Positions 17,240 through 27,253 of a stretch of DNA of 64,000 bases are shown in pieces. The position numbers and the translations under genes are program-made. The notes under the pieces were generated by a model. The model did not search any database, was not told the origin of the DNA, and saw only the letters and a list, made by a program, of their open reading frames with translations. Source of the DNA: Halomonas sp. M20. Its GTDB lineage: Bacteria; Pseudomonadota; Gammaproteobacteria; Pseudomonadales; Halomonadaceae. Each line of letters opens with the position of its first letter. The first letter of the stretch is position 1. The stretch lies in contig NZ_JACNMQ010000003.1 in assembly GCF_020622265.1 (NCBI RefSeq), positions 372,001 through 436,000 of the forward strand, read 5' to 3'.

Positions 17240-18241
17240 ATGAACAAGCAATCCACGACGCTGTGTGTCGCCGGCGGCAGCGGCCTCGTCGGCTCGAACA
17301 TCGTCAAGACGGCGCTCGCAGCCGGTTACCGCGTCAACGCCACGCTGCGCGATGCCAGCGACAACAGCAAAACGCGTCACCTCCAGGCGCTCCCCGGTGC
17401 GTCTGAGCGGCTGACGTTGTTCTCGGCTGAGATGACCGACACCCACAGCTTCGATGAGGCCATGGCAGGCGCAGACGGGGTATTCATCGCCAGCCTCGCG
17501 CCGCGCCATAGCGGGCCGGACGGCACCCCGGCCAGCGAAATGGACGACGAGCAGGGCTGGCGCGACATCATCCGACCGACCGCTGACGGTTGTCTGGCGA
17601 TCATGCAGGCCGCAGCGCGTGCCGGCACCGCGAACGTGGTGATCTGCAGCAGTACCAGCAGCACCAATCCGCCCGAGCCGATAGCGGTGAAAAACGAGCT
17701 GGACGCCGTATCGGATGCCGAAGAGCAGATGAGCCGCAAAAAATACACGGCCGCCGAAAAGACCGTGATGGAACGCGAGGCCAAGGCCTTCGCCGCCGAT
17801 AACGGCCAGCGGCTGGTGATTCTGCTGCCCACGTTCATGCTCGGCCCAACGGTGCTGCCGCAGCATCTCGAGCGCGGCTTGCATGCCAGCCTGGCTGCAA
17901 TGGTCGAGGGACGAAAGGGCCAGCACGAAACGGTGCCCAACGGCTCTGCTTCCATGGCCCATATCCACGACGTGGCCGCGCTGTTTCTTGCCGCCTATGA
18001 ACAGTCGGCCGCCGAAGGGCGCTATTTCGCGGTCTACGACAGCTGGACTTGGGCCGACATCTACGCCGCCCTGGCGCCGCACGTGCCCGAAGCTGGTCTA
18101 CCGGCGCCATTGACGGGCTCGGCAGAAGAGCCGACACAGTTCGATTTCACCCGGCGCGACAGCTTGGGTGTCACTTTCCGCGATATACCCACGACGCTCG
18201 CCCAGACCGTCGACTGGATAAAACAACGGCCGTTTGGTTAA
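17240..18241 (+). CDS. Extended SDR / NmrA-like NAD(P)-binding oxidoreductase on inserted DNA
   Basis: A 333-residue protein of the atypical or extended short-chain dehydrogenase group. The N-terminus has the dinucleotide motif GGSGLVGSN (residues 12-20). The usual catalytic YxxxK is altered: the likely site reads KKYTAAEKTV, with Glu where Lys is expected and Lys one position later. It resembles dihydroflavonol reductase-like or NmrA-like proteins, some of which sense NADP(H) rather than catalyse. It lies wholly inside the DNA bounded by the 669-bp repeats, so it was probably acquired separately from its neighbours. No partner gene reveals its substrate. Confidence 0.7.
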   Translation: MNKQSTTLCVAGGSGLVGSNIVKTALAAGYRVNATLRDASDNSKTRHLQALPGASERLTLFSAEMTDTHSFDEAMAGADGVFIASLAPRHSGPDGTPASEMDDEQGWRDIIRPTADGCLAIMQAAARAGTANVVICSSTSSTNPPEPIAVKNELDAVSDAEEQMSRKKYTAAEKTVMEREAKAFAADNGQRLVILLPTFMLGPTVLPQHLERGLHASLAAMVEGRKGQHETVPNGSASMAHIHDVAALFLAAYEQSAAEGRYFAVYDSWTWADIYAALAPHVPEAGLPAPLTGSAEEPTQFDFTRRDSLGVTFRDIPTTLAQTVDWIKQRPFG

Positions 18242-18573
18242 GTGCGAAGCAGGGCGACGGACCCTGCGCACCCTGACTCCGATGCCCGGCGCTAACCCAA
18301 ATTTGCGCGCCGGGCACATGGAAGGCTGTTGCGGACAGACCACGGCGCTGCGCATTCGACACCGAGATATAGCGACCCGGCTACCGGACCCGGAAGAATC
18401 CGGCTGAGCCGGTTGAATCGCTATGGTTTAACTTTCATCGCTAAATGGCGGCGTTTTGTCCGGGGTGACCGGAGAATTTGGACAGAATCGTACGCTAAGA
18501 GAGCCCGCCCCGCGAGCGGCGCGCTATCGCGCATGAAACATGAGGGCATGGTATTGAAGCAGATGCGCGGGCA
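18242..18573. other. Non-coding inserted sequence between the SDR gene and the IS110 remnant
   Basis: About 330 bp without a credible gene. A short symmetry (GCGCGCCGGGC… / …GCCCGGCGC at roughly 18280-18315) follows the SDR stop and may terminate it. The rest includes CCGG-rich text around 18380-18480 that looks like eroded mobile DNA but matches nothing I can name. Confidence 0.4.
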
Positions 18574-18892
18574 CTAAAAAGGCCGATCGGCCATTGGTGT
18601 GTTCGCACCCGACTAGGAGAATGGCCCGCACGGTATCGGCGTGGAGTCGTTGAAGGCAGAGCCTGTGGTCTGGCCTCGCATGAGAGATTGAATCGTTCGC
18701 CGCCGTGCTTTGTCCGCGCACCTGCCATTCATAGCGTGAGGCAATTCCCCATGACCCCCATGACGCAAAAGCACTTGTTGATCATCGTGAACGCGCCTTG
18801 TGCCGGCATTGATATTGGCGGACGTGAACACTGGGCTGCCATCAACCCGGATCAAAGTGTTCATCCGGTACGCTGTTCTTCGACATTCAGCG
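18574..18892 (+). mobile_element. IS110-family insertion sequence remnant (left end and 5' of transposase)
   Basis: The reading frame from 18751 encodes the N-terminus of an IS110-type transposase, and the roughly 180 bp before it are non-coding, as in the long left ends of IS110-group elements. In intact elements that leader encodes the bridge RNA. The left boundary cannot be fixed from sequence. The right side is cut at base 18892, where the duplicated AraC fragment begins. Confidence 0.65.
18751..18892 (+). pseudogene. IS110-family transposase, N-terminal 47 codons only
   Basis: Translation from ATG 18751 gives a product containing CAGIDIGGREHWAAINPDQ followed by PVR, the recognisable beginning of IS110-family DEDD transposases (usual form AGIDVGSxxHWVAV…PVRxFxTFT). 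The first catalytic Asp (in GIDIG) is present. Identity stops after STF, where the frame passes into the reverse strand of the AraC duplicate, giving a meaningless fusion to 19005. The RuvC-like domain and Tnp20 domain are missing, so the product is inactive. Confidence 0.8.
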
Positions 18893-19268
18893 GCGATTCT
18901 TCATCCTGGTCGTTGTGCTCTCCCATGGCTGCGACCAGTTCCCCCAGCAGCGCTGGATCCAGGCGTATCGACACCCCCAGTAGTGGCGACTCGCGCGACG
19001 CATGAGTTTCGCACTCGAAAGGCAGCGGCAGCGTCTGTACCAGATACTGCCCTGGGCCGTAGTGAATCTCGCGATCGCCGAGGTAGCCGATCTTGTAGCC
19101 TTGGGCGACGATATTCAGGCTTGGTTCGTACATCAGTGGCGTACGTGGGATGGGGCGGCGTAGCGCCATCAGTGTTACCGACGGCAGTGACGTCGTGATG
19201 TAGCCGTCATGCGTGATCAGGGGCGCGATCAACTCGATCAGGTCATCGGTCGAGGGGGAGGCAGGCAT
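18893..19268 (-). pseudogene. Truncated AraC-family regulator (duplicate)
   Basis: Codons 1-125 of the AraC regulator, differing from the intact copy at few positions (for example Asn for Asp in GEHND). It breaks at the IS110 remnant and then reads a short foreign tail (LNVEEQRTG). The DNA-binding domain is absent. If expressed, a lone sensing domain might interfere with the intact protein by dimerisation, but that is speculation. Confidence 0.9.
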
Positions 19269-19561
19269 CTTGGACTCCTTGATTCAGGACGGGACGATTA
19301 TGCCAATTTATACCCTTATTGATCCCCAGGGGCGTCTTGATTTAGTAGAAACGTGCAAAAATCCCGCAGGAACGTTGGTCCCGTTCCCTGGCGGCACCTC
19401 CTATAATGCTTGCATTACTTTGGCATTCACACCAACCGAAGAGACCTGCTATGAGTCAGACCCGTGCTTATGCAGCGCATGCCGCCGACCAACCTATGGC
19501 GCCCTTCAATTTCGAGCGTCGCCAGCCGCGCAAAGACGACGTCGCCATCGAAATCCTCTAT
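18893..19561. repeat. 669-bp direct duplication, copy 2
   Basis: This is the partner of 16530-17198, at about 98-99% identity. In this copy the alcohol dehydrogenase side continues into the full gene, while the AraC side is cut. Together with copy 1 the arrangement is regulator-complete / dehydrogenase-stub, insert, regulator-stub / dehydrogenase-complete. Confidence 0.95.
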
Positions 19562-20503
19562 TGCGGTGTTTGCCATAGCGACCTGCATTTTGCCCGCAAC
19601 GACTGGGGAGTGACACGCTTTCCCATCGTGCCCGGCCACGAGATCGTCGGTCGCGTCACTGCCGTGGGCGATGAGGTGAGCCAGTTTCAGGCCGGCGATC
19701 TGGTTGGCGTCGGCTGTATGGTCGACTCTTGCCGCCACTGTCAGCCTTGCCGCGACGGCGTCGAGCAGTTCTGCCTCGAGGGTGTAACCATGACCTACGG
19801 CAGTGATGATCGACAGGATGGCAGCTTCACCCAGGGCGGCTACTCTGATCAAATCGTGGTCAGCGAACACTTCGTACTGCGTATGCCCGAAGGCATTGAT
19901 CTTGCCTCCGCTGCACCCATTCTGTGCGCCGGCATCACTACTTACTCACCGCTGCGACACTTTGGCGTCAAGGCCGGTCATCGGGTCGGCGTGATCGGCA
20001 TGGGCGGTCTCGGTCATATGGGCGTCAAGCTGGCCAAGGCATTGGGCGCCGAAGTGACCGTCTTTACCCGTTCTTCGGCCAAGGTCGAAGAGGCTCGCCA
20101 TCATGGCGCTGATCATGTGGTGGTTTCTACCGACGACGAGCAGATGACGGCAGTCGCCGAGACCTTCGACTTCATGCTCGACACCGTGCCGGTGCAGCAC
20201 GATCTCAACCCCTACCTGGCGGCTTTGAAGTACGACGGCACCCATATCCTGGTCGGCCTGCTCGAGCCGATCGAGCCCACCGTCGAGGCTGCCAACCTGG
20301 TAACCAAGCGTCGTGTGCTGACCGGTTCGCTGATCGGCGGTATTGCGGAAACCCAGGAACTGCTCGACTTTTGTGCCAAACACGACATTCGCTGCGACAT
20401 CGAGATGGTCGATATCCAGGACATCGACACTGCCTTCAAGCGCATGGAGAAAGGTGACGTGCGTTACCGTTTCGTCATCGACATGGCCTCACTCAAGGCC
20501 TGA
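19451..20503 (+). CDS. Zinc-dependent NAD(P)H alcohol dehydrogenase / aldehyde reductase (YahK/CAD-like)
   Basis: A 350-residue medium-chain dehydrogenase. Catalytic zinc ligands are C41 and H63 with E64 (CHSDLH, GHEIVG). Structural zinc ligands are C94, C97, C100 and C108. The cofactor motif GMGGLGHMG follows mid-protein. The cinnamyl-alcohol dehydrogenase/YahK subgroup reduces a broad range of aldehydes with NADPH. ATG 19451 (MSQTRAYAAH) is chosen because of its position and the matching duplicate start at 17088. The gene keeps its original promoter, inside repeat copy 2, but its regulator now lies about 2.4 kb further away. Ohr and an aldehyde dehydrogenase follow on the same strand. Confidence 0.9.
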   Translation: MSQTRAYAAHAADQPMAPFNFERRQPRKDDVAIEILYCGVCHSDLHFARNDWGVTRFPIVPGHEIVGRVTAVGDEVSQFQAGDLVGVGCMVDSCRHCQPCRDGVEQFCLEGVTMTYGSDDRQDGSFTQGGYSDQIVVSEHFVLRMPEGIDLASAAPILCAGITTYSPLRHFGVKAGHRVGVIGMGGLGHMGVKLAKALGAEVTVFTRSSAKVEEARHHGADHVVVSTDDEQMTAVAETFDFMLDTVPVQHDLNPYLAALKYDGTHILVGLLEPIEPTVEAANLVTKRRVLTGSLIGGIAETQELLDFCAKHDIRCDIEMVDIQDIDTAFKRMEKGDVRYRFVIDMASLKA

Positions 20504-20565
20504 GGCGATTAGGGCGGTGTTCAGCAATTTCTTGATTTTTTTATCCACCCGACAGGCGAATATTC

Positions 20566-20994
20566 ATGTCTCTAGAAAAAGTGCTCTATCGCGCCCAGGC
20601 CAACGCCACCGGTGGTCGTGACGGCCGCGTCACATCTTCTGAAAAGGCGCTGGACGTCAAACTCACGACACCCAAGGAACTCGGTGGCAGTGGTGGTGAA
20701 GGAACGAATCCCGAGCAGCTATTCGCCGCTGGCTATTCGGCTTGCTTTCTCGGCGCGTTGAAACTGGTTGCCTCTCAAGAGAAAGCCAAGTTGCCCAACG
20801 ATACGCAGATTCAGGGCGAGGTGGGCATTGGTCCGCTTGCCCACGGGTTTGGTATCGAAGTGACGTTGACGGTCAACCTGCCGGGCATGGAGCGTGAGCA
20901 GGCCGAAGCGCTAGTCGACAAGGCGCATGAGGTTTGCCCGTATTCCAACGCGACTCGCGGCAATATCGACGTCACGCTCAACGTTGAGGTGTAA
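20566..20994 (+). CDS. ohr: Organic hydroperoxide resistance protein (Ohr)
   Basis: A 142-residue Ohr/OsmC thiol peroxidase. The four diagnostic residues are at their textbook positions: R18, E50, peroxidatic C60 (SACFLGAL) and resolving C124 ([10 protein letters not shown]). It reduces organic and fatty-acid hydroperoxides with lipoyl groups as electron donor. The exact match in length and numbering makes Ohr rather than OsmC certain. Ohr is often controlled by OhrR, which is not seen nearby. It lies 62 bp after the alcohol dehydrogenase and may share its transcript. Confidence 0.95.
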   Translation: MSLEKVLYRAQANATGGRDGRVTSSEKALDVKLTTPKELGGSGGEGTNPEQLFAAGYSACFLGALKLVASQEKAKLPNDTQIQGEVGIGPLAHGFGIEVTLTVNLPGMEREQAEALVDKAHEVCPYSNATRGNIDVTLNVEV

Positions 20995-21040
20995 GCAAGA
21001 AGGCGCGTCAGGACCAGCCAGGGAACAAGGCTTGCGCCAG

Positions 21041-21064
21041 AACCCCGTTCCAGACGGGTTTTAT
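21041..21064 (+). terminator. Possible weak terminator after ohr
   Basis: AACCCCGT and ACGGGTT pair with one bulge, followed by a short T run (TTTTAT). It overlaps the upstream region of the next gene, so it could equally act as a leader hairpin. Confidence 0.4.
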
Positions 21065-21089
21065 GAACCATTGCAAAAGGACGAACGAC

Positions 21090-22466
21090 ATGGCAAAGAC
21101 ACATCAAACCATCAATCCGGCGACCGGCGAGACCATCGCCACCTATGACGTGATCAGCGATGAGCAAGCGCTGCAGGCACTGAATGATTCTCATAAGGCC
21201 TTTCTCGAGTGGCGCAAGACTAGCCTCGAGGAGCGTGGCAACATCCTGCGCGAGATCGCCAAGCGCCTGCGGGCGAAGAAGGGTGAGTACGCCGCGCTGA
21301 TGACCCGGGAAATGGGCAAGCCGATTTCTCAGGGCGGTGATGAGATCGAGTTGTGCGCCGCGATCTGTGAATACAGCGCCGATAACGCGGGTAAGATGTT
21401 GGCGGATGAAGAACGCGAACTCGACGGCGGTCGTGCCCTGGTCAGCTATCAGCCCATCGGGGTGATCCTGGGCATCCAGCCCTGGAACTTCCCGTTCTAT
21501 CAGGTCATTCGCTACAGCATCGCCAACATCATGGCGGGCAACACGGTGCTGCTCAAACACGCCCCCAATGTCTGGGGGTCGGCGGTGGAGATCGAGAAGG
21601 TCTTCCTCGAGGCCGGCCTGCCGGAGAACGTGTTCCGCAATCTGCTCATCGATGCGGATCAGGTCAACCAGCTCATCGAGCACGAATACGTGCGCGGCGT
21701 GACCCTCACCGGCAGCCCGCGTGCCGGCAGCGCCGTGGCGGCCAAGGCCGGCGAGTGCTTGAAGAAATCCGTACTGGAGCTGGGCAGCAACGACGCCTTC
21801 CTGGTGCTCGACGACGCGGATATCGACCTGGCGGCCGAAACCTGCGCCCAGGGCCGTATCTACAACAACGGCGAAACCTGCGTGGCCGCCAAGCGCTTCA
21901 TCGTGGTGGATTCCGTCTATCAGCAGTTCCGCGACAAGTTCGTCGAGAAGATGCGCCAGATCGAGTACGGCGACCCGACCGACGAGAATACTCAGCTCGG
22001 TCCGATCGCCCGGGACGACCTGCGCGATACCCTGCATGACCTGGTCAAGCGCTCCATCGACGCCGGGGCAACCTGCGTGTTCGGCGGCGAGATTCCCGAC
22101 GGCCCGGGCTATTTCTACCCCAGCACCGTGCTGGAAGATTTGAAGCCCGGCATGCCCGCCTATGATGAAGAGCTGTTCGGCCCGGTCGCATCGCTGATTC
22201 GGGTGAAGGATGAGGACGAAGCCATTCGCGTGGCCAACGATTCCCGCTACGGCCTCGGCGGCGGCATCTTCTCCAAGGACGAGAAGCGCGCCATCGATAT
22301 CGCGCGCAACCTGTTCGATACCGGCATGGTCAACATCAACGGCTACAACATCGCTCAGCCGCAGTTGCCCTTCGGCGGCGTCAAGGACAGCGGCTACGGC
22401 CGTGAGCATGGCGGCTTCGGCATGAAGGAGTTCGTCAACGTCAAGTCGGTGATGATCGTAGAGTAA
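21090..22466 (+). CDS. NAD(P)-dependent succinate-semialdehyde dehydrogenase-type aldehyde dehydrogenase
   Basis: A 458-residue aldehyde dehydrogenase with the general base E230 ([11 protein letters not shown]) and catalytic C264 ([12 protein letters not shown]). PWNFP occurs at residues 131-135. The ELGSNDAF form and length are typical of the GabD/Sad-like group that oxidises succinate semialdehyde and related short aldehydes. ATG 21090 (MAKTHQT) is preferred over 21063 because AAAAGGA lies just upstream and homologues begin here. It follows an aldehyde reductase gene and ohr, suggesting aldehyde detoxification or 4-aminobutyrate metabolism. A good terminator follows. Confidence 0.88.
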   Translation: MAKTHQTINPATGETIATYDVISDEQALQALNDSHKAFLEWRKTSLEERGNILREIAKRLRAKKGEYAALMTREMGKPISQGGDEIELCAAICEYSADNAGKMLADEERELDGGRALVSYQPIGVILGIQPWNFPFYQVIRYSIANIMAGNTVLLKHAPNVWGSAVEIEKVFLEAGLPENVFRNLLIDADQVNQLIEHEYVRGVTLTGSPRAGSAVAAKAGECLKKSVLELGSNDAFLVLDDADIDLAAETCAQGRIYNNGETCVAAKRFIVVDSVYQQFRDKFVEKMRQIEYGDPTDENTQLGPIARDDLRDTLHDLVKRSIDAGATCVFGGEIPDGPGYFYPSTVLEDLKPGMPAYDEELFGPVASLIRVKDEDEAIRVANDSRYGLGGGIFSKDEKRAIDIARNLFDTGMVNINGYNIAQPQLPFGGVKDSGYGREHGGFGMKEFVNVKSVMIVE

Positions 22467-22506
22467 TCAGCGCGCCGGTCTTTGACCTTGCGACGTAAAC
22501 AGAAAC

Positions 22507-22538
22507 GCCCACATCCTCAGCGGATGTGGGCATTTTTT
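22507..22538 (+). terminator. Intrinsic terminator
   Basis: GCCCACATCC (22507-22516) pairs perfectly with GGATGTGGGC (22522-22531) around a 5-base loop, followed by six T. It ends the aldehyde dehydrogenase transcript. It lies between convergent genes and may also slow readthrough from metH. Confidence 0.9.
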
Positions 22539-22585
22539 CGTGTGCTGCTAGCGAGTTCCAATTGCCCCGCAGCGATCAGCCAACA

Positions 22586-25500
22586 TCATTCCGGGTCGTA
22601 GGAGAGTACCGGCGACAGCCAGCGCTCGAGCTCGCTCATGGACATCCGCTTGCGTTCCGCCAGCGCCTCGACTTGATCCCGGGTGATCTTGCCGGTGGAG
22701 AAGTACTTCGACTCGGGATGGGCGAAATACCAGCCCGACACCGCCGCCGCGGGCCACATGGCGAAGCTGTCGGTTAGGATCATGTCAGTTTTGGCTGGAG
22801 CATCCAACAGACGGAATAGCGTCGCTTTCTCGGTATGATCCGGGCAGGCCGGATAGCCGGGCGCGGGGCGGATGCCCTGGTATTTCTCGGCGATCATGGC
22901 GTCATTATCAAGAGCTTCTTCAGGCACGTAGCCCCAGTACTCCTTGCGCACTCGCTGGTGTATGCATTCGGCAAAGGCTTCCGCAAGACGGTCGGCCAGG
23001 GCCTTGATCATGATGGCGTTGTAGTCGTCACCGGCGGCTTCGTACTGCTTGGCCAGCTCGTCCGCGCCATGCCCGGTAGTGACCGCGAAGCCGCCGATCC
23101 AGTCCGGCTTGCCAGTCTCCTTGGGCGCAATGAAGTCCGCCAGGCTATAGCAGATGCCGTCCCGGTTCTTGGTCATCTGCTGACGAATATGGTGCAGGTG
23201 CTCGATGACCGTCTCTCGGGATTCGTCCGCATAGACCTCGATGACGTCGTCATCGATACTATTGGCCGGCCACAGGCCGATCACGCCCCGGGCGTTGATA
23301 TGTTTTCCGTCAACGAGTTTACGCAGCATGGTCTGGGCATCATCGAACAGGCTGCGAGCCGCTTCGCCCACCACCTTGTCATCGAGGATCTTGGGATATT
23401 TGCCACTCAGCTGCCAGCTCAGAAAGAACGGCGTCCAGTCGATGTATTCGACCAGCGCCTCGAGATCATAGTTCTCGAACACCTTGAGACCGGTGAAAGT
23501 CGGGGCGGGCGGGGTATAGCCTTGCCAATCCGGCTGGAAGCGGCGTTCCCGAGCCTCGGCGTAGGAGAGGTCCGCCGCCTTGGGCCGTCGCTTGGCATTG
23601 CGCTCGCGTACCTTTTCGTACTCGGCGTGAATGTCGGCGATATAAGCGGGCTTCGCCTCCTTTGACAGCAAGCGGCTAGCAACGCCTACCGCGCGCGAAG
23701 CGTCGGTCACGTAGATTACCGGCTGGTCGTACTGCTGATCGATCTTGACCGCGGTATGGGCCTTGGAGGTGGTGGCGCCGCCGATCAGCAGCGGTATCTC
23801 AAACCCTTGACGCTGCATCTCTTTCGCTACGTGAACCATCTCGTCCAGCGACGGTGTGATTAGCCCTGAAAGCCCGATGATGTCGGCTTTTTCATCGATG
23901 GCGGTCTGCAGAATCTTCTCGGCAGGCACCATCACGCCCAGATCGACCACGTCATAGTTGTTGCACTGTAGGACCACGCCGACGATGTTCTTGCCGATAT
24001 CGTGGACATCGCCCTTGACCGTAGCCATGACGATCTTGCCCTTGGCCTGAGTATCTTCGTCTTTTTCCGCCTCGATATAGGGCAGCAAATAGGCCACCGC
24101 TTGCTTCATGACGCGTGCGGACTTGACCACCTGAGGCAGGAACATCTTGCCGTCGCCGAACAGATCGCCGACCACATTCATGCCATCCATCAGAGGCCCT
24201 TCGATGACCTCGATGGGACGTGGAGCACGTTGGCGGGCAATTTCCGTGTCTTCTTCTATATAGGCGGTGATGCCCTTGACCAGGGCGTGCTCGATGCGCT
24301 TCTCGACCTCCCAGCCGCGCCACTCGAGATCTTCTTTCTTGGGGCCGCTGCCGGCGTCGCTCTTGTAGCGTTCGGCAAGGTCCAGTAGCCGCTCGGTAGC
24401 ATCCTCGCGGCGATTGAGCACTACGTCCTCCACGGCGTCACGCAGCTCCGTGGGCAGGTCATCATAGACCCCAAGCTGCCCGGCGTTGACGATGCCCATG
24501 GTCAGGCCCGCCTTGATGGCGTGATAGAGAAAGACCGAGTGGATCGCCTCGCGCACGGTGTTGTTACCGCGAAACGAAAACGACACGTTAGAGACACCGC
24601 CGGAGAGCATGGCATGGGGCAGATTATCGCGAATCCAGCGACAGGCCTCGATGAAATCCACCGCGTAGTTGTTGTGCTCCTCGATGCCGGTAGCAATGGC
24701 GAAGATGTTGGGGTCGAAGATGATATCTTCGGCGGGGAAGCCGATATCATCCACCAATAGGCGATAGGCGCGTTCGCAGATCTCAGTCTTGCGCGCCAGG
24801 CTATCGGCTTGGCCATCCTCATCGAAGGCCATGACGACGATGGCGGCGCCGAAACGCCGACAGGCCTGAGCCTGTTCGCGGAAGGCATCTTCGCCTTCCT
24901 TGAGAGAGATCGAATTGACCACCGCTTTGCCCTGGACGCACTTGAGACCGGCCTCGATAATTGACCACTTCGAGGAGTCGATCATGATCGGTACCCGGGA
25001 AATATCCGGCTCCGAGGCGACCAGATGCAGGAAGTGCACCATCGCCTCCTGGGAGTCGAGCATGCCCTCGTCCATGTTGATGTCGATCACCTGGGCGCCG
25101 TTCTCGACCTGCTCCAGGGCAACCTCCAGGGCGGTATTGAAATCTTCTTCCTTGATCAGGCGCTTGAAGCGGGCGGAACCGGTGACGTTGGTGCGCTCGC
25201 CGACGTTGACAAACAGCGAGTCGGCTTCGATGTTGAAGGGTTCGAGTCCTGATAGCCGACAGGCAGCGGGTCGTTCGGGAATCTGTCGTGGCGCAATGCC
25301 ATCCACCGCATCACGGATCGCACCGATATGCTCCGGCGTGGTGCCGCAGCAACCGCCGATGATGTTGCACAGGCCGCTTTCTGCGAACTCGCGAATGATG
25401 GCCGCCATCTCTTCGGGGTCTTGATCGTACTCGCCGAATTCGTTGGGTAGCCCCGCGTTGGGGTGCGCCGAGACCAGGGTGTTCGCCTTGCTGGAAAGCT

Positions 25501-26326
25501 CTTCCAGATAGGGCCGCAGTTCCGCAGCCCCCAAGGCGCAGTTCAAACCCACGGAGAAGGGCTGGGCGTGACGCACCGAGTTCCAGAACGCCTCGGTGGT
25601 CTGGCCCGAAAGGGTACGGCCAGAAGCATCGGTGATGGTGCCGGAGATCATCACCGGCAGGCGTTCGCCGCGCTCGTCGAACAGTTCCTCAAGAGCGTAG
25701 ATCGCCGCCTTGGCGTTCAGGGTGTCGAAGATGGTCTCGATCATGATGAAGTCGGCACCGCCCTCGATCAGGGCGATGGCGGCTTCATGGTAGTTCTCCC
25801 GCAGCGCATCGAAAGTGACGTTGCGCTTGGACGGGTCGTTGACGTCCGGCGACAGCGAGGCAGTACGGCTGGTCGGCCCCAGCACACCGGCTACATAGCG
25901 CGGCACGCCGGTTTCCTCGCCAACTTCGTCGCATACCTGACGTGCCAGGCGGGCGGATTCGCGGTTGAGTTCCACCACCAGCTCTTCCATGCCGTAATCA
26001 GACTGGGATAGGCGGGTGCTGTTGAAGGTGTTGGTCTCGATGATATCCGCACCGGCTTCGAGATAATCGCGGTGGACGCGCAACACCAGTTCCGGTTGGG
26101 TTAGCGCTAGCAGGTCGTTGTTGCCCTGAAGCTGGGACGGCCAGTCCTTGAAACGTTCGCCACGGAACTCTTCTTCGCTCAAGCGGGCATTCTGCAACAT
26201 GGTACCCATGCCGCCATCCAGGATCAGAATGCGCTGGGCCAGGGTCTGTTTAAGAGCATCTGGCAGGGGAGCGGCGAGGTTAAGTGGGCCAAGCGAGTCC
26301 TGCAGTTGAGAAGTAGCGGCAGCCAT
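22586..26326 (-). CDS. metH: Cobalamin-dependent methionine synthase
   Basis: A full-length 1246-residue MetH. It transfers the methyl group of methyltetrahydrofolate to homocysteine through cob(I)alamin. Domains in order: homocysteine-binding (about 30-345) with zinc ligands C263, C326 and C327 ([10 protein letters not shown]); pterin-binding (about 365-630); B12-binding cap and Rossmann domain (about 660-910), with the cobalt-ligating His in [11 protein letters not shown]; and the C-terminal S-adenosylmethionine reactivation domain (about 920-1240). The ATG at 26326 follows GGAG after a long gap of about 12 bases. A run of nine G (plus strand, 26351-26359) sits in the leader. No cobalamin or SAM riboswitch was recognised. 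Confidence 0.97.
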   Translation of the reverse strand: MAAATSQLQDSLGPLNLAAPLPDALKQTLAQRILILDGGMGTMLQNARLSEEEFRGERFKDWPSQLQGNNDLLALTQPELVLRVHRDYLEAGADIIETNTFNSTRLSQSDYGMEELVVELNRESARLARQVCDEVGEETGVPRYVAGVLGPTSRTASLSPDVNDPSKRNVTFDALRENYHEAAIALIEGGADFIMIETIFDTLNAKAAIYALEELFDERGERLPVMISGTITDASGRTLSGQTTEAFWNSVRHAQPFSVGLNCALGAAELRPYLEELSSKANTLVSAHPNAGLPNEFGEYDQDPEEMAAIIREFAESGLCNIIGGCCGTTPEHIGAIRDAVDGIAPRQIPERPAACRLSGLEPFNIEADSLFVNVGERTNVTGSARFKRLIKEEDFNTALEVALEQVENGAQVIDINMDEGMLDSQEAMVHFLHLVASEPDISRVPIMIDSSKWSIIEAGLKCVQGKAVVNSISLKEGEDAFREQAQACRRFGAAIVVMAFDEDGQADSLARKTEICERAYRLLVDDIGFPAEDIIFDPNIFAIATGIEEHNNYAVDFIEACRWIRDNLPHAMLSGGVSNVSFSFRGNNTVREAIHSVFLYHAIKAGLTMGIVNAGQLGVYDDLPTELRDAVEDVVLNRREDATERLLDLAERYKSDAGSGPKKEDLEWRGWEVEKRIEHALVKGITAYIEEDTEIARQRAPRPIEVIEGPLMDGMNVVGDLFGDGKMFLPQVVKSARVMKQAVAYLLPYIEAEKDEDTQAKGKIVMATVKGDVHDIGKNIVGVVLQCNNYDVVDLGVMVPAEKILQTAIDEKADIIGLSGLITPSLDEMVHVAKEMQRQGFEIPLLIGGATTSKAHTAVKIDQQYDQPVIYVTDASRAVGVASRLLSKEAKPAYIADIHAEYEKVRERNAKRRPKAADLSYAEARERRFQPDWQGYTPPAPTFTGLKVFENYDLEALVEYIDWTPFFLSWQLSGKYPKILDDKVVGEAARSLFDDAQTMLRKLVDGKHINARGVIGLWPANSIDDDVIEVYADESRETVIEHLHHIRQQMTKNRDGICYSLADFIAPKETGKPDWIGGFAVTTGHGADELAKQYEAAGDDYNAIMIKALADRLAEAFAECIHQRVRKEYWGYVPEEALDNDAMIAEKYQGIRPAPGYPACPDHTEKATLFRLLDAPAKTDMILTDSFAMWPAAAVSGWYFAHPESKYFSTGKITRDQVEALAERKRMSMSELERWLSPVLSYDPE

Positions 26327-26535
26327 GGTTAGCGTCAGTCTCCAGCGATCGGGGGGGGGCGTGCGCGTTTTCCGAGCGCATCACAGTCAAAAAGGTGTTT
26401 GAAATTATCTGAATATCTTATCAGAAAGCGCGCGGCGCTGGGCACCAGGCTATAACCAAGTATTTCACTCGGGATTGTGTTGCGAGGGGAATTTTTTTAT
26501 CATTAGGGGCATAACTTTCATGATGAGTCGTATCC

Positions 26536-27123
26536 ATGAGCGAGAACATCCAGATCACCGATAGCGCCCAGGACTACCTTGCAGAACTGCTGTCGAAGCA
26601 GAATGTCGAGGGCATCGCAGTACGCATCTTCATCACCCAGCCGGGCACGCCCTATGCGGAGACCTGCCTGGCTTATTGCCGGCCTGGCGAAGAAGAGCCT
26701 AGCGATGAGAAGGTGGCTCTTGAGAAGATAACCGTATATCTCGACAAGAACAGTTTGCCGTTTCTGGAAGAAGCGGTGGTGGACTTCAATGCGGACCGCA
26801 TGGGCGGCCAACTGACCATCAAGGCGCCCAACGCCAAGATGCCGAAGGTCAATGCGGACAGCCCTCTGGAAGATCGCGTCAACTACATTCTTTATAGCGA
26901 AATCAATCCCGGACTAGCAGCCCATGGCGGTGAGATTCGCTTGATCCAGCTGACGGAAGAGGATATCGCCGTGTTGCAGTTTGGCGGCGGCTGCCAGGGC
27001 TGCGCGGCGGTCGACTTGACCCTCAAGGATGGGGTGGAAAAAACGCTGCTCGAACGCATTCCGGAGCTGGCCGGTATTCGTGATGTGACGGATCATACGG
27101 ACACCACCAACGCCTACTACTGA
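26536..27123 (+). CDS. nfuA: Fe-S cluster carrier/biogenesis protein NfuA
   Basis: A 195-residue NfuA: an N-terminal degenerate A-type domain (about 1-95) and a C-terminal Nfu domain whose CxxC (C153 and C156 in [11 protein letters not shown]) holds a 4Fe-4S cluster at the dimer interface. It delivers clusters to target proteins, especially under oxidative or iron stress. It is divergent from metH across 209 bp and is followed by a clear hairpin, so it is probably monocistronic. Confidence 0.96.
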   Translation: MSENIQITDSAQDYLAELLSKQNVEGIAVRIFITQPGTPYAETCLAYCRPGEEEPSDEKVALEKITVYLDKNSLPFLEEAVVDFNADRMGGQLTIKAPNAKMPKVNADSPLEDRVNYILYSEINPGLAAHGGEIRLIQLTEEDIAVLQFGGGCQGCAAVDLTLKDGVEKTLLERIPELAGIRDVTDHTDTTNAYY

Positions 27124-27146
27124 GCAATGCTGTAACGCCGTTGCTG

Positions 27147-27178
27147 AAAGCGAGCCGCCGAATTGAGTGGCTCGCTTT
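27147..27178 (+). terminator. Terminator after nfuA
   Basis: AAAGCGAGCC (27147-27156) and GGCTCGCTTT (27169-27178) form a 10-bp perfect stem with a 12-base loop. The descending arm ends in TTTATTTG. Confidence 0.8.
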
Positions 27179-27253
27179 ATTTGTTCAGTCGGGCGCCAAT
27201 TCTGCCCTGATCGCAGGACTGCTCGCACTTACCGTGACCGAGGAAGGTGACCC

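Noticed and set aside
18688-19005. ORF joining the IS110 start to reverse AraC sequence
   Set aside because: It is a chimera across the duplication junction; only the first part is a real transposase fragment.
20811-22409. Minus-strand 532-residue open frame opposite ohr and the aldehyde dehydrogenase
   Set aside because: It is the antisense shadow of a GC-rich gene with clear catalytic motifs on the plus strand; no domain is recognisable in the shadow product.
26327-26535. Cobalamin or SAM riboswitch ahead of metH
   Set aside because: The leader is too short and no conserved B12-box or SAM motif was seen.
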